Shown here: one piece after another, positions 1 through 7,805 of the stretch
Position numbering within the stretch: the first letter of the stretch is position 1
How the letters are laid out: each line of letters starts with the position of its first letter
Assembly: GCA_052400685.1 (NCBI GenBank)
Contig: JBQTGJ010000001.1
From: CAZHHH01 sp052400685
GTDB lineage: Bacteria > Bacteroidota > Bacteroidia > Bacteroidales > Marinilabiliaceae
Direction: 5' to 3' (one strand)
DNA length: 64,000 bases
The notes under the pieces: model-generated
Databases searched by the model: none
What the model saw: only the letters and a program-made list of their open reading frames with translations
What the model was told of the DNA's origin: nothing
Made by a program: the position numbers and the translations under genes

Positions 1-217
1 ATGGCCTGTTTTTGATCATGTCCTTTTTTGCTTCAAGTACTAAAGCGTCTTTTGTCATACCCCCAATACCACATATTTTTTTCGTTTGGGATACACCAAT
101 CGCCATGTCTACGTACTCAATCCTTTTTTCGATGGTGCCAGAACTTATAGTTCCATGATGAGATGCACATGAACTGACTAATAAGCCAATAATAAAACTG
201 AAAATTAACTTTTTCAT
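1..217 (-). CDS. Putative lipoprotein, N-terminal part (cut by window edge)
   Basis: The reading frame opens at an ATG whose complement is at 215-217 and runs off the left edge, so only about 72 codons are visible. The start reads MKKLIFSFIIGLLVSSCAS: a short basic head, a hydrophobic stretch and a lipobox LVSSC with the lipidated Cys at residue 17. It is therefore probably an envelope lipoprotein. The segment after that (IEYVDMAIGVSQTKK, then a GIGGM turn and AKKDM) resembles small Bacteroidota lipoproteins of the TRL/DUF6567 kind as I remember them; that is a weak recognition. No function can be assigned. Confidence 0.6.
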   Translation of the reverse strand, partial: MKKLIFSFIIGLLVSSCASHHGTISSGTIEKRIEYVDMAIGVSQTKKICGIGGMTKDALVLEAKKDMIKNRP

Positions 218-777
218 AGTTGAATTAATTTAATGAATGTCGGTGTTATAACATTTTTAATAGGTGATGCACAAAAATTATTTATGTTCAGGCGGGATTC
301 CTGATTAAATGTTGATAATGTCAGCCTCCTTTTCCTGCCATCAAAGTAGCGACATACGACTGAAACGTGAAATATGCAGGAGCCTGGAGGCTTATCTTAA
401 CATCGTTCAAAAACAGGTCCTCCCTTCCGGGACTTTTTGAAATCAACCATCTAAATTATTGAAAATTAATAGTTATCAAAAAGAATAAATGAAAATTAAT
501 TTTAAGGCAAGTTACCGATAGTCAAAGTTTTTGAGTGGCAAAAACCAAGAATTAATATTTTATGGTTCGAACTCGAAATTTCCCATGCACGCTTGTCGTG
601 TTTTAGAAATTGCTAATTACAAACTGTTAACTGACAAAAAAACAAAGCAGATGCGTAATTTTTTTTGTTTTTGTCGAACAAGAGCCGCCGATATGGGTTT
701 ATGATAATGAAATATCTAGCCGGCATTTTAAAGATATTATAAAAAAAAGTCATAATTTGTGGGATAAAACAAAACCA
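218..777. other. Non-coding stretch between lipoprotein and DUF4492 genes
   Basis: No open reading frame of convincing composition and no RNA gene is visible in these 560 bases. It must hold the promoters of the leftward lipoprotein gene and the rightward cytochrome bd operon. A weak GTCC/GGAC hairpin followed by five T lies near 418-446. The sequence ATAATTTG at 752-759 is a poor match to the Bacteroidota -7 element, so I do not call a promoter. Confidence 0.4.
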
Positions 778-990
778 ATGGGAAAGGCTTCCAACGTTGT
801 CAACTTTTATATTGAAGGGTTTAAGACCATGCCCAACTGGGCGCGCACCCTTTGGATTATTATTCTTGTAAAGCTTTTTGTGATGTTTGTGGTGTTAAAA
901 TTATTTTTCTTTCAGAATGAAATGAAGATTCATTACACCACCGACGAAGAGCGAGCCAACCATGTCATTGAACAGATTACCAATCCATAA
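778..990 (+). CDS. DUF4492 small membrane protein upstream of cydAB
   Basis: A 70-residue protein from ATG 778; a TTG at 757 would add seven residues, and I prefer the ATG because family members begin close to the conserved VVNFYIEGFKTM segment. The middle (WARTLWIIILVKLFVMFVVL) is one membrane helix followed by a short charged tail. DUF4492 proteins typically sit directly before cydA in Bacteroidota, and here the stop is only 10 bases from the cydA start, so the three genes are surely one transcript. The role is unknown; an assembly factor or accessory subunit of the bd oxidase is a reasonable inference. Confidence 0.8.
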   Translation: MGKASNVVNFYIEGFKTMPNWARTLWIIILVKLFVMFVVLKLFFFQNEMKIHYTTDEERANHVIEQITNP

Positions 991-1000
991 AATTTAACAG

Positions 1001-2605
1001 ATGCTTGAGAATATCGATTTTACGCTTGTTAATTGGTCGCGGGCACAGTTCGCGCTAACAGCCATGTTTCACTGGATTTTTGTCCCGTTAACCCTTGGGC
1101 TTGGTTTTATTATGGCCTATATGGAGTCTATTTATTTCAGAACGGGCGATCCGGAATGGAAGCGGATTACTAAATTCTGGATGAAATTATTTGGCATCAA
1201 TTTCGCAATCGGGGTGGCTACCGGTATCATTCTGGAGTTTGAATTTGGCACCAACTGGAGTAATTATTCCTGGTTTGTAGGTGATATTTTTGGTGCGCCT
1301 TTGGCCATTGAAGGAATCATGGCCTTTTTCATGGAAAGTACTTTTATAGCCGTGATGTTTTTTGGCTGGGATAAGGTGAGTAAGCGATTTCACCTGACGG
1401 CGACCTGGCTAACAGCTGTGGGGGCCAGCCTCTCGGCGGTGTGGATATTGGTGGCAAATGCCTGGATGCAAAATCCTGTGGGAACCACGTTCAACCCGGA
1501 TACGGCCCGTAATGAGATGGTCGATTTTTGGGCTGTCCTCTTATCCGAAACGGCCGTTAATAAGTTTGTTCATACCATTACCTCCGGATTTGTGTTGGGG
1601 GCTATTTTTGTGATTGGCGTCAGTAGTTGGTTTCTTATTAAAAAAAGAGAGTTTCTGTTTGCCAAACGAAGTATTGTTATTGCCGCGACTTTTGGGGTGA
1701 TAAGCTCGGTCATTTTAATTGCTACGGGCGACAGCTCAGCCAAAGAGATTGTGAAAACACAGCCCATGAAGTTTGCTGCTATGGAGGCCCTTTATGAGGG
1801 GCAGACCCATGCCCCGTTGGTGGCTTTTGGTATTTTGAGCGGCAAAGAGCATCATAAAAATATGACGGCCGACAGTCAATCTGATTTTCTGTTTAAGATT
1901 GAGGTCCCATCTATGTTATCAGTCCTGGCCTATAATAGTCCCAAGGCTTATGTTGCGGGCATGAAAGATCTGATCTTGGGCAACGAGGCGCAGGGAATCA
2001 TGTCGTACAAAGAAAAAATCAGGCGGGGTTATGAAGCCCAGCAAACCCTGAGAGCTTATAAAGCAGCACAAAAGGACGATCCGCAAGGTGAAACATTTTT
2101 GGCGCTGAGAGCGAAGTTTGAAGATCAGGCTTTTATGGATAACTATTTCCGTTATTTTGGGTATGGCAATTATTACCATCCCGATCCGGCACAACTTGAG
2201 AAGAATGCCTTTACCATGGTGCCCCCAATTTCCATGACGTTTTATGCGTTTCATATCATGGTGATATTGGGTGTTTATTTTCTGGGTTTGTTCATCGTTT
2301 TTCTGTTTCTGGCTATGCGCGATCAATTACATGATAAAAAGTGGCTGCTCTGGGCTGCTGTGTGGACTATACCTTTGGCTTATGTGGCCTCGCAGGCAGG
2401 ATGGATTGTGGCAGAGGTGGGGCGTCAGCCCTGGGTTATTCAGGATTTGATGCCCACAATGAAGGCTGTGACTCAAATTGATACAGGATCGGTGATGATC
2501 ACTTTCTTTCTTTTCACAGTCACCTTTATCGGACTGGCCATTGCCGAGGTGAAAATTATGCTTAAACAAATTAAAGTCGGACCTAAAAAAGGAGGAAACA
2601 AATAA
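1001..2605 (+). CDS. cydA: Cytochrome bd ubiquinol oxidase subunit I
   Basis: A 534-residue integral membrane protein that carries the three haems and the quinol site of cytochrome bd, a high-affinity terminal oxidase of the inner membrane. Visible ligands: His24 (FHWIFVP) for the active-site haem, His191 (KFVHTI) and Met420 (FHIM) for haem b558, and the acidic pair Glu104/Glu112 in IEGIMAFFMEST. The Q-loop motif around residues 257-267 keeps the Lys and Glu needed for quinol oxidation, and GRQPW is at 474-478. Its stop codon overlaps the cydB start by one base (TAATG), which indicates translational coupling. Confidence 0.97.
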   Translation: MLENIDFTLVNWSRAQFALTAMFHWIFVPLTLGLGFIMAYMESIYFRTGDPEWKRITKFWMKLFGINFAIGVATGIILEFEFGTNWSNYSWFVGDIFGAPLAIEGIMAFFMESTFIAVMFFGWDKVSKRFHLTATWLTAVGASLSAVWILVANAWMQNPVGTTFNPDTARNEMVDFWAVLLSETAVNKFVHTITSGFVLGAIFVIGVSSWFLIKKREFLFAKRSIVIAATFGVISSVILIATGDSSAKEIVKTQPMKFAAMEALYEGQTHAPLVAFGILSGKEHHKNMTADSQSDFLFKIEVPSMLSVLAYNSPKAYVAGMKDLILGNEAQGIMSYKEKIRRGYEAQQTLRAYKAAQKDDPQGETFLALRAKFEDQAFMDNYFRYFGYGNYYHPDPAQLEKNAFTMVPPISMTFYAFHIMVILGVYFLGLFIVFLFLAMRDQLHDKKWLLWAAVWTIPLAYVASQAGWIVAEVGRQPWVIQDLMPTMKAVTQIDTGSVMITFFLFTVTFIGLAIAEVKIMLKQIKVGPKKGGNK

Positions 2606-3738
2606 TGTTTGAAACTTTATCACATTTGGCGCTTCAGCAATATTGGTGGATGATTATTGCTGTTCTTGGGGCAGCTCTGGTTTTCCTTATGTTTGTGCAA
2701 GGCGGTCAAACGCTTATTTATACCATTGGTAAAACGGCCGATGAACGTTCTATGATTGTTAACACCCTGGGTCGTAAATGGGAATTCACTTTTACCACGT
2801 TGGTGACGTTTGGTGGCGCCTTTTTTGCCTCCTTTCCGCTCTTTTACAGCACCAGTTTTGGGGGTGCCTACTGGGCCTGGATGGTTTTACTCTTCGCATT
2901 TATTTTTCAGGCCGTATCGTATGAGTTTCGGAGCAAGCCTGAGAATTTTTTCGGGACAAGAGTGTATGAAGCTTTTCTTCAATTTAACGGCTTTGTAGCT
3001 ACTTTCCTGTTGGGCGTTGTGGTGGCTACGTTTTTTACCGGGTCACCCTTTTTCATCTCCGACATGAAAGAGATGAGCTGGCAGGCGCCTACCCGTGGAC
3101 TGGAATTGCTCCTTAATGTGCACAACCTGACTCTGGGTGTGGCTGTTTTATTTTTGGCCCGTACCCTGGGTTTACTTTATTTTATCAATACCATTGATGA
3201 TGAGGTCATCCTGAAACGAGCCAAAAAGCACTTGTGGTATAATGCCATTCCTTTTGTGGTGTTCTTTCTCACATTTGTGGTTTGGCTGATGCTACGCGAT
3301 GGGTTTGCCGTGGTCCCCGATACAGGACTGGTATTTATGCAGGCTAACAAATATTTTTTCAATCTTATTGAAATGCCGGTTGTTTTGGTGTTGTTTTTAT
3401 TGGGCGTGGTGCTGGTGCTGTCAGGTATTGGGGTGTCTGTTTTTACCAATAAAACAAATGGAATATGGTGGACCGGCTCCGGAACTTTAATGACCGTGTT
3501 TGCACTGTTTTTGGTTGCCGGATTTAATAATACCGCTTTTTATCCCTCCAGCTACGATATTCAAAGTTCGTTAACCATTGTAAATGCTTCTTCCAGTCAT
3601 TTTACGCTTACGGTGATGAGTTATGTGTCGTTGCTCGTACCATTTGTGATAGCCTATATATGGTACACATGGCGTGCTATTAACAAGCATAAGATTAATA
3701 AGGAAGAATTAAATTCACACGAATCGCATATTTATTAA
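2605..3738 (+). CDS. cydB: Cytochrome bd ubiquinol oxidase subunit II
   Basis: A 377-residue protein with about eight hydrophobic segments, the normal size for CydB, which pairs with CydA and stabilises the haem centre. The N-terminal segment contains the typical FVQGGQTLIY stretch after the first helix. It starts on the ATG that overlaps the cydA stop (2603-2607), so it must be co-translated with cydA. A tiny membrane protein gene follows 17 bases downstream. No assembly exporters (cydC, cydD) are present in the window. Confidence 0.96.
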   Translation: MFETLSHLALQQYWWMIIAVLGAALVFLMFVQGGQTLIYTIGKTADERSMIVNTLGRKWEFTFTTLVTFGGAFFASFPLFYSTSFGGAYWAWMVLLFAFIFQAVSYEFRSKPENFFGTRVYEAFLQFNGFVATFLLGVVVATFFTGSPFFISDMKEMSWQAPTRGLELLLNVHNLTLGVAVLFLARTLGLLYFINTIDDEVILKRAKKHLWYNAIPFVVFFLTFVVWLMLRDGFAVVPDTGLVFMQANKYFFNLIEMPVVLVLFLLGVVLVLSGIGVSVFTNKTNGIWWTGSGTLMTVFALFLVAGFNNTAFYPSSYDIQSSLTIVNASSSHFTLTVMSYVSLLVPFVIAYIWYTWRAINKHKINKEELNSHESHIY

Positions 3739-3755
3739 TGCTAAACAATTGATTT

Positions 3756-3905
3756 ATGACTCATTTTGCCGCTATATTCTGGTATCTTTTTTTGGTTGCT
3801 GTGATTGTTGGTAGTTATTATGCTTCAGCTTATGCCATTAAACGTTTCGATAAAAAATGGAAGGAGACGACTCTGGCCGAAGAAAATGAGCTGACGGAAA
3901 GTTGA
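3756..3905 (+). CDS. Tiny membrane protein after cydB (CydX-like position)
   Basis: A 49-residue frame from ATG 3756 to TGA 3903-3905. It starts MTHFAAIFWYLFLVAVIV, one clear membrane helix (about residues 5-27), followed by a basic patch AIKRFDKKW and an acidic tail. It lies 17 bases after cydB on the same strand. Many cytochrome bd oxidases need a one-helix third subunit (CydX/CydH) encoded right here, but I see no sequence signature proving homology, so the subunit role is inferred from size, topology and position only. The codon use and the sharp stop before AT-rich intergenic DNA support a real gene. Confidence 0.7.
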   Translation: MTHFAAIFWYLFLVAVIVGSYYASAYAIKRFDKKWKETTLAEENELTES

Positions 3906-4077
3906 TTCTTTTTGCTGTGTTATGATTTTTAAACCGATGATTGAGGCTCCCTTTTTTATTTTTGAAACTTCTTGATTATGGTTTGAACCATGTTTCGGCT
4001 TCAATGATTCGGAAGTGGTTTTTTGATCATTCCTTATTTTAAGGGTACTGAATAAAGGTTTTTCATTGTCTGAATAT

Positions 4078-4114
4078 AAACAGGCGATATCCGGTTTGGG
4101 ATGTCGCCTGTTTT
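4078..4114 (+). terminator. Rho-independent terminator after cytochrome bd operon
   Basis: The inverted repeat AACAGGCGA / TCGCCTGTT (4079-4087 and 4104-4112) with a 16-base loop runs into a T-tract. It lies 170 bases after the small membrane protein gene and before the convergent pssA. Runs of A upstream mean that it could also act for leftward transcription. Confidence 0.75.
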
Positions 4115-4132
4115 CGTTAAGTGCGCTTTCTA

Positions 4133-4254
4133 TAGTGTCTGTTCATAAACTAAATGTTTTAAATATAAAGTTCAAATTCAAGGCGTTTACTTTTCGTAAA
4201 TGACTGTTTTTATGACAATCGTAACGCAGACGTTGACTTTACAGACAAACACTA
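4133..4254 (+). repeat. Dispersed palindromic element, copy 1 (short form)
   Basis: A 122-bp copy of the family described in the findings. It begins TAGTGTCTGTTCATAAA and ends with the complementary arm ...ACAGACAAACACTA. The core TTTAC-TTTTC-GTAAA hairpin is present. It lacks the 24 bases found between two TCAAGGC direct repeats in the long form. Its last three bases (4252-4254, complement TAG) are the stop codon of pssA. Confidence 0.9.
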
Positions 4255-4977
4255 TTTGGTTACCATCAGAACGATGGAATATAAAATGTAAAGCAGAATA
4301 ATAACCGACAGTCCGCCAACACCCAACAGCGCCAATGAAATAATGGCCGCCAGTAATAATACGTAACGGTGGATGTTTTCTTTGAAGCCAAAGCTTTTGA
4401 ATTTGAGCGAAAACATGGGTATTTCACTTACCAGAAGTCCGGCAAAAACAGCCACAACAGCCAGTATCATCCATGGGGCGACATTTTGTAACAGACTTTG
4501 GCCACCGGTGTAAAGCATATATACCAGTGAAACGGTAAACATGCCGGTTGCCGTGGTGGTGAGACCGATAAAATTTTCGGTCTGACGGGTGTCGTTATTA
4601 AATTTGGCCAGTCGCAGGGCCGCGAAAACGGTCAGCATAAATGGCAGCAGAACCAGTATTTTTTCGGTTGTACCGAGGGCCATAAAGTTGGATTGCCAGC
4701 TGCCGGTGAGCAAAAAATGCATCAGCGATGAAAAAACGGCGGCCGGTGCCAGTCCAAAGCTAATGAGGTCGGCCAGCGAGTCCAAATCTTTGCCGATGTC
4801 ACTATATGCCTTCAGGGCCCGGGCTGCAAAGCCGTCGAAGAAATCAAAGACGGAAGCCAGTAAAATGCACCAGGCTGTTAAGTCGGGACGGCCATTGATG
4901 GCCAAATAGGTGCCTATCGCACCCAGTAACAGGTTGCCCGATGTTAGGGAATTCGGAATGTGACGTATTATTGACAT
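4252..4977 (-). CDS. pssA: CDP-diacylglycerol--serine O-phosphatidyltransferase
   Basis: A 241-residue integral membrane enzyme that makes phosphatidylserine from CDP-diacylglycerol and serine, the first step to phosphatidylethanolamine. The CDP-alcohol phosphatidyltransferase motif DGxxAR(x8)GxxxDxxxD is complete: Asp48-Gly49, Ala52-Arg53, Gly62, Asp66, Asp70. The N-terminus MSIIRHIPNSLTSGN is typical of type II PssA, and several hydrophobic helices follow. The gene stands alone, converging on the cytochrome bd operon. Its TAG stop codon lies inside the end of a dispersed repeat element, so the last codons may have been set by the insertion. Confidence 0.92.
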   Translation of the reverse strand: MSIIRHIPNSLTSGNLLLGAIGTYLAINGRPDLTAWCILLASVFDFFDGFAARALKAYSDIGKDLDSLADLISFGLAPAAVFSSLMHFLLTGSWQSNFMALGTTEKILVLLPFMLTVFAALRLAKFNNDTRQTENFIGLTTTATGMFTVSLVYMLYTGGQSLLQNVAPWMILAVVAVFAGLLVSEIPMFSLKFKSFGFKENIHRYVLLLAAIISLALLGVGGLSVIILLYILYSIVLMVTK

Positions 4978-5029
4978 ATCTGTTTATTTTCGGTGATATG
5001 CAAAGCTAAAATTTATTTTGTTACATAGA

Positions 5030-5095
5030 TAGAGTCTGTCCATAAAGTCGGGAGTTTGTTATGCTGATCGGTAACCTCATATTCAGAAACAAATC
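5030..5095 (-). repeat. Dispersed palindromic element, copy 2 (fragment)
   Basis: It begins with a good terminal repeat, TAGAGTCTGTCCATAAAGT at 5030-5048, in the reverse orientation of the family. What follows up to about 5095 matches only loosely and no second terminal repeat is seen before the oxidoreductase stop codon at 5109, so I treat it as a truncated or decayed copy; the right end is approximate. Confidence 0.6.
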
Positions 5096-5108
5096 CGATG
5101 GTCCTATT

Positions 5109-6152
5109 TTAAGCCTGCATTTTCAATAATATTTTCAGATGTTTTGCCGCTAATTCAAGCGGCATTAGTGGTTTTGCCTTCCCGTCCAGCACATCAATGA
5201 AATGTTTTGACAATTCGTTGTCGTCATCCTGTGTCGATACGTCTATTTCATAAGTTTTGGTGGTGGCATTGCCTTTGCCATCATTCGTAACCCCAAACAC
5301 TTCTACGATGTTGGAGTCCCAGGTGCAGTATGATAGTTTAATGCCCCCTTTGGTGCCATAAATCCGCGTTTCGTTTGTGGCTTTCATATTGGCATGTGCC
5401 GCCCGTTCCCAGTAAAGTTTAAGCCCGCTGTTGAACTGTAATAGTGCGGCAAAGTGTTCCTCTACATCGTAGATTGGTGTGCCGGGATCTTTCTGGTCCA
5501 GATGACTGCGTAAAAACAGCGGATTCACAGCCGTTAGCTCCGGCAGGTCATTCATCACACCCAGATGAAACGACAGGTCGTATACGCCCCAGTCCATAAT
5601 AGGACCGCCGCCCGATTTGGATCGGTCCAGAAACCATTTGGCGGACGGATGGTATTCTATTCCGGGTCGGCTTTGCATGGCCACTGAGTTGTGGTGTATA
5701 TAATAGATCTCACCCAATATGCCGGACTCTATCAGCTCTTTTACAAACCGGTATTTGGGCTGTAAGCGCGCATGACGGCAGGAGCATTCCAGCACCTTCA
5801 GTTCCGGATGCCGCCGATGGGCCTTTACTATTTTATCTAGGTCCTCAGCCGATATGGCCATGGGCTTTTCGAGTAACACGTGCTTCCCGGCCGCCAGCGC
5901 GTCCAATAGCATTTGCGAATGCTGGTCGGGTGGTGACGCGATGACTACTGCCTCAATTTCGGGGTCGTTTAACAGATCATGGTAATTGGTTGACCCATGG
6001 GGTATGTCATATTTATTTTGAAAAGCTTTTAAAAGCGTCTCATTTTTGCGGGCTACACGCGTAATTTCAACGCGACCTGTTTTTTGTAAACCCAACGCAT
6101 GTTTTTCGGCTATCATGCCTGCTCCAATAAGACCTGTTTTGTATTTCTGCAT
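5109..6152 (-). CDS. Gfo/Idh/MocA family NAD(P)-dependent oxidoreductase
   Basis: A 347-residue sugar-dehydrogenase-like enzyme. I start it at the Met of MQKYKTGLIGAGMIAEKHA (complement of 6150-6152) and not at the upstream frame extension, because the Rossmann strand begins there. Visible: the dinucleotide loop GAGMIAEKH (residues 10-18), the EKPMA signature at 95-99 with Lys96, and the Gly-rich GGGPIMDWGVYD segment that follows the catalytic region in this family. The substrate cannot be told; members oxidise sugars, inositols or amino-sugar derivatives. It stands as a single gene with non-coding repeat-like DNA upstream. Confidence 0.9.
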   Translation of the reverse strand: MQKYKTGLIGAGMIAEKHALGLQKTGRVEITRVARKNETLLKAFQNKYDIPHGSTNYHDLLNDPEIEAVVIASPPDQHSQMLLDALAAGKHVLLEKPMAISAEDLDKIVKAHRRHPELKVLECSCRHARLQPKYRFVKELIESGILGEIYYIHHNSVAMQSRPGIEYHPSAKWFLDRSKSGGGPIMDWGVYDLSFHLGVMNDLPELTAVNPLFLRSHLDQKDPGTPIYDVEEHFAALLQFNSGLKLYWERAAHANMKATNETRIYGTKGGIKLSYCTWDSNIVEVFGVTNDGKGNATTKTYEIDVSTQDDDNELSKHFIDVLDGKAKPLMPLELAAKHLKILLKMQA

Positions 6153-6310
6153 AGTGTATGATGTTATATTTTTTAATGCGCCATGTTTTTGAGCCTTATT
6201 GTTATCGGAATGAAGCGGGCCGGGAGAATTAATTTCCACAAGGAGAAGAATTCGTCTGGCGAGTTCCGTCTGGCAAAAACCGGGTATTAAGATACAAAAC
6301 ATTGAGATAA

Positions 6311-6660
6311 CGAGGCAACCAATTTAGTTGGAGACTTTGTTATATAATAATTGCCTCACCAACCAATCCGTTTTTGATTCATTTCTTCGACCTCTTTGAG
6401 GTCGGATGTTTGTGCCCAATAATTAACTGCAAACATCAGAACGCCTCTGGCGTCCAATAGTGTGCACATAAAAAAAATTCCCTCCACTTCAAAAAATGGT
6501 CTTTTGTCGATATGTAAATGACCTTCCACTTCAAAACGTGATGTTTTGTACGTTTGTAATGGCGGCCCGAACATGGCGGTGGAATTCAGGTAAATTTCAT
6601 TTTTAAGGTTTGCGTAGCTCCCCAAAGGTGTGTTTACTGTTGTTCGTGACCATTTTTACA
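6311..6660. repeat. Palindrome-rich intergenic block, probably not coding
   Basis: A leftward frame of 89 codons (6356-6625, TTG start) covers most of this block, but the start is poor and the protein resembles nothing I know. The DNA shows several small palindromes: CGACCTC-ttt-GAGGTCG (6388-6404), ACGCC-tct-GGCGT (6441-6453) and an outer GAGGCAA/TTGCCTC pair (about 6311-6358), plus two near-copies of a ACTTCAAAA-containing segment (around 6485 and 6525). This looks like the palindromic intergenic elements that are common in Bacteroidota and often mis-called as hypothetical genes. The limits are approximate. Confidence 0.4.
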
Positions 6661-6736
6661 GCGGGCGTAACGAAAAACGGAGTGTTTGTCTGATGACACG
6701 AAATATGACAAATTGCAGATTTTTTGGACTTAAAAA

Positions 6737-6767
6737 TTTGAAACGAAAATAAAATATCATAGTTTTG
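6737..6767 (+). promoter_or_regulatory. Promoter of the histidine operon
   Basis: An exact match to the Bacteroidota sigma-factor consensus: TTTG at 6737-6740, a 19-base spacer, and TAGTTTTG (TAnnTTTG) at 6760-6767. Transcription should begin near 6773-6776, about 15 bases before the leader peptide. Confidence 0.85.
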
Positions 6768-6789
6768 TGATGAATTAAGACATTTAGAG

Positions 6790-6837
6790 ATGATTTTTAT
6801 TCTTCACATCAACGCTCATCATCATTTCCTTTCATAG
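6790..6837 (+). CDS. Histidine leader peptide
   Basis: A 15-codon frame with the sequence MIFILHINAHHHFLS, ATG at 6790 and TAG at 6835-6837. Four of its 15 residues are histidine, three of them consecutive (codons 6817-6825). It lies just after the his promoter and just before an antiterminator/terminator pair that precedes hisG. This is the arrangement of a ribosome-mediated attenuator: ribosomes stall on the His codons when histidyl-tRNA is scarce. The frame is too short for normal gene finding, but the His run, the promoter and the downstream structures together make it convincing. Confidence 0.85.
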   Translation: MIFILHINAHHHFLS

Positions 6838-6839
6838 AA

Positions 6840-6903
6840 GGGTGAGCTTGTTGTGTGTATAATATTACAAAAAGGCTTACCCCATCGTGGTAAGCCTTTT
6901 TTT
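6840..6903 (+). terminator. his attenuator: antiterminator and intrinsic terminator
   Basis: The terminator stem AAAAAGGCTTACC (6869-6881) pairs with GGTAAGCCTTTTT (6889-6901) and is followed by T residues. The left terminator arm can instead pair with GGGTGAGCTT (6840-6849): ten pairs, two of them G-U, joining 6840-6849 to 6873-6882. The antiterminator arm starts three bases after the leader stop codon, so a ribosome that finishes the leader covers it and lets the terminator form, while one stalled at the His run leaves it free. hisG starts 31 bases after the T-tract. Confidence 0.85.
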
Positions 6904-6934
6904 GTATTCAAGTAATAACTTAAAAACTGAAATC

Positions 6935-7795
6935 ATGGATACGACAGTTAGAATTGCGCTTCAAAAAAAAGGCCGTTTGTTGGATGATAGTCTGGCTTTA
7001 TTGAAGGAGTCGGATATTAAATTTAATATCGGCAATGGCCGTTTGGTGGCTCAATCAACGGCTTTCCCCATTGAAGCTTTGTTTTTGCGCGACGATGATA
7101 TACCACAAACGGTTCACGAAGGAGTGGCCGATATAGGTATTGTGGGCGAGAACGAATACCTGGAAAAAGGCTACGATTTGGATGTCGTTAAGCGTTTGGG
7201 TTTTAGTAAGTGTCGCTTGTCTCTGGCCATCCCCAAGAGTGATCATTATACCGGGGTGGGCTGGTTTGATGGTAAAAAGGTGGCCACGTCCTATCCTGAA
7301 ATTCTTAAGAAGTTTTTTGCCAAAGAGAAAATCAACGCTGAAATTCATGAAATTGCCGGATCGGTGGAGATTGCCCCGGGAATTGGTTTGGCGGACGCCA
7401 TATTTGACATTGTCAGTTCGGGGAGCACTCTTGTTGCCAATAGCCTGAAGGAGGTGGCTGTGGTTATGAATTCGGAAGCCGTTTTGGTGGCCAACAAAAA
7501 TCTGGACGACGAGAAACGTGAAATTCTGGATCAGATGTTATTTCGTTTTCAAGCGGTGCAGTCTTCCGATTCAAATAAATACATTCTATTGAATGCGCCC
7601 AACGACAAAGTGAAGGATATTGTCGCCATTTTACCGGGGATGAAAAGTCCCACTGTTCTTCCATTGGCCGAAGCAGGTTGGTCGTCGGTACACTCGGTGA
7701 TCAGTGAGAAGAAATTTTGGGAAGTTATTGATCAGTTGAAGGCAAACGGGGCGCAGGGCATCCTTATCATCCCCATTGAAAAAATGATTTTGTAA
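6935..7795 (+). CDS. hisG: ATP phosphoribosyltransferase, long form
   Basis: A 286-residue enzyme that joins ATP and PRPP in the first step of histidine synthesis. The start is the ATG at 6935 (MDTTVRIALQKKGRL), because the longer frame would run through the terminator hairpin. The PRPP-binding signature EIAPGIGLADAIFDIVSSGS spans about 145-164. The roughly 75 residues after position 210 are the ACT-like regulatory domain of the long HisG type, which binds histidine for feedback inhibition and needs no HisZ. First gene of the operon, controlled by the attenuator upstream; hisD follows 10 bases later. Confidence 0.95.
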   Translation: MDTTVRIALQKKGRLLDDSLALLKESDIKFNIGNGRLVAQSTAFPIEALFLRDDDIPQTVHEGVADIGIVGENEYLEKGYDLDVVKRLGFSKCRLSLAIPKSDHYTGVGWFDGKKVATSYPEILKKFFAKEKINAEIHEIAGSVEIAPGIGLADAIFDIVSSGSTLVANSLKEVAVVMNSEAVLVANKNLDDEKREILDQMLFRFQAVQSSDSNKYILLNAPNDKVKDIVAILPGMKSPTVLPLAEAGWSSVHSVISEKKFWEVIDQLKANGAQGILIIPIEKMIL

Positions 7796-7805
7796 AAAAA
7801 TAGTT

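Noticed and set aside
752..759. -7 promoter element for the cytochrome bd operon
   Set aside because: ATAATTTG has the wrong spacing and mismatches, and no TTTG lies at the -33 position.
6356..6625. Leftward 89-codon frame as a gene
   Set aside because: TTG start, no ribosome-binding site, no recognisable protein, and the DNA is rich in small palindromes; described as a repeat-like block instead.
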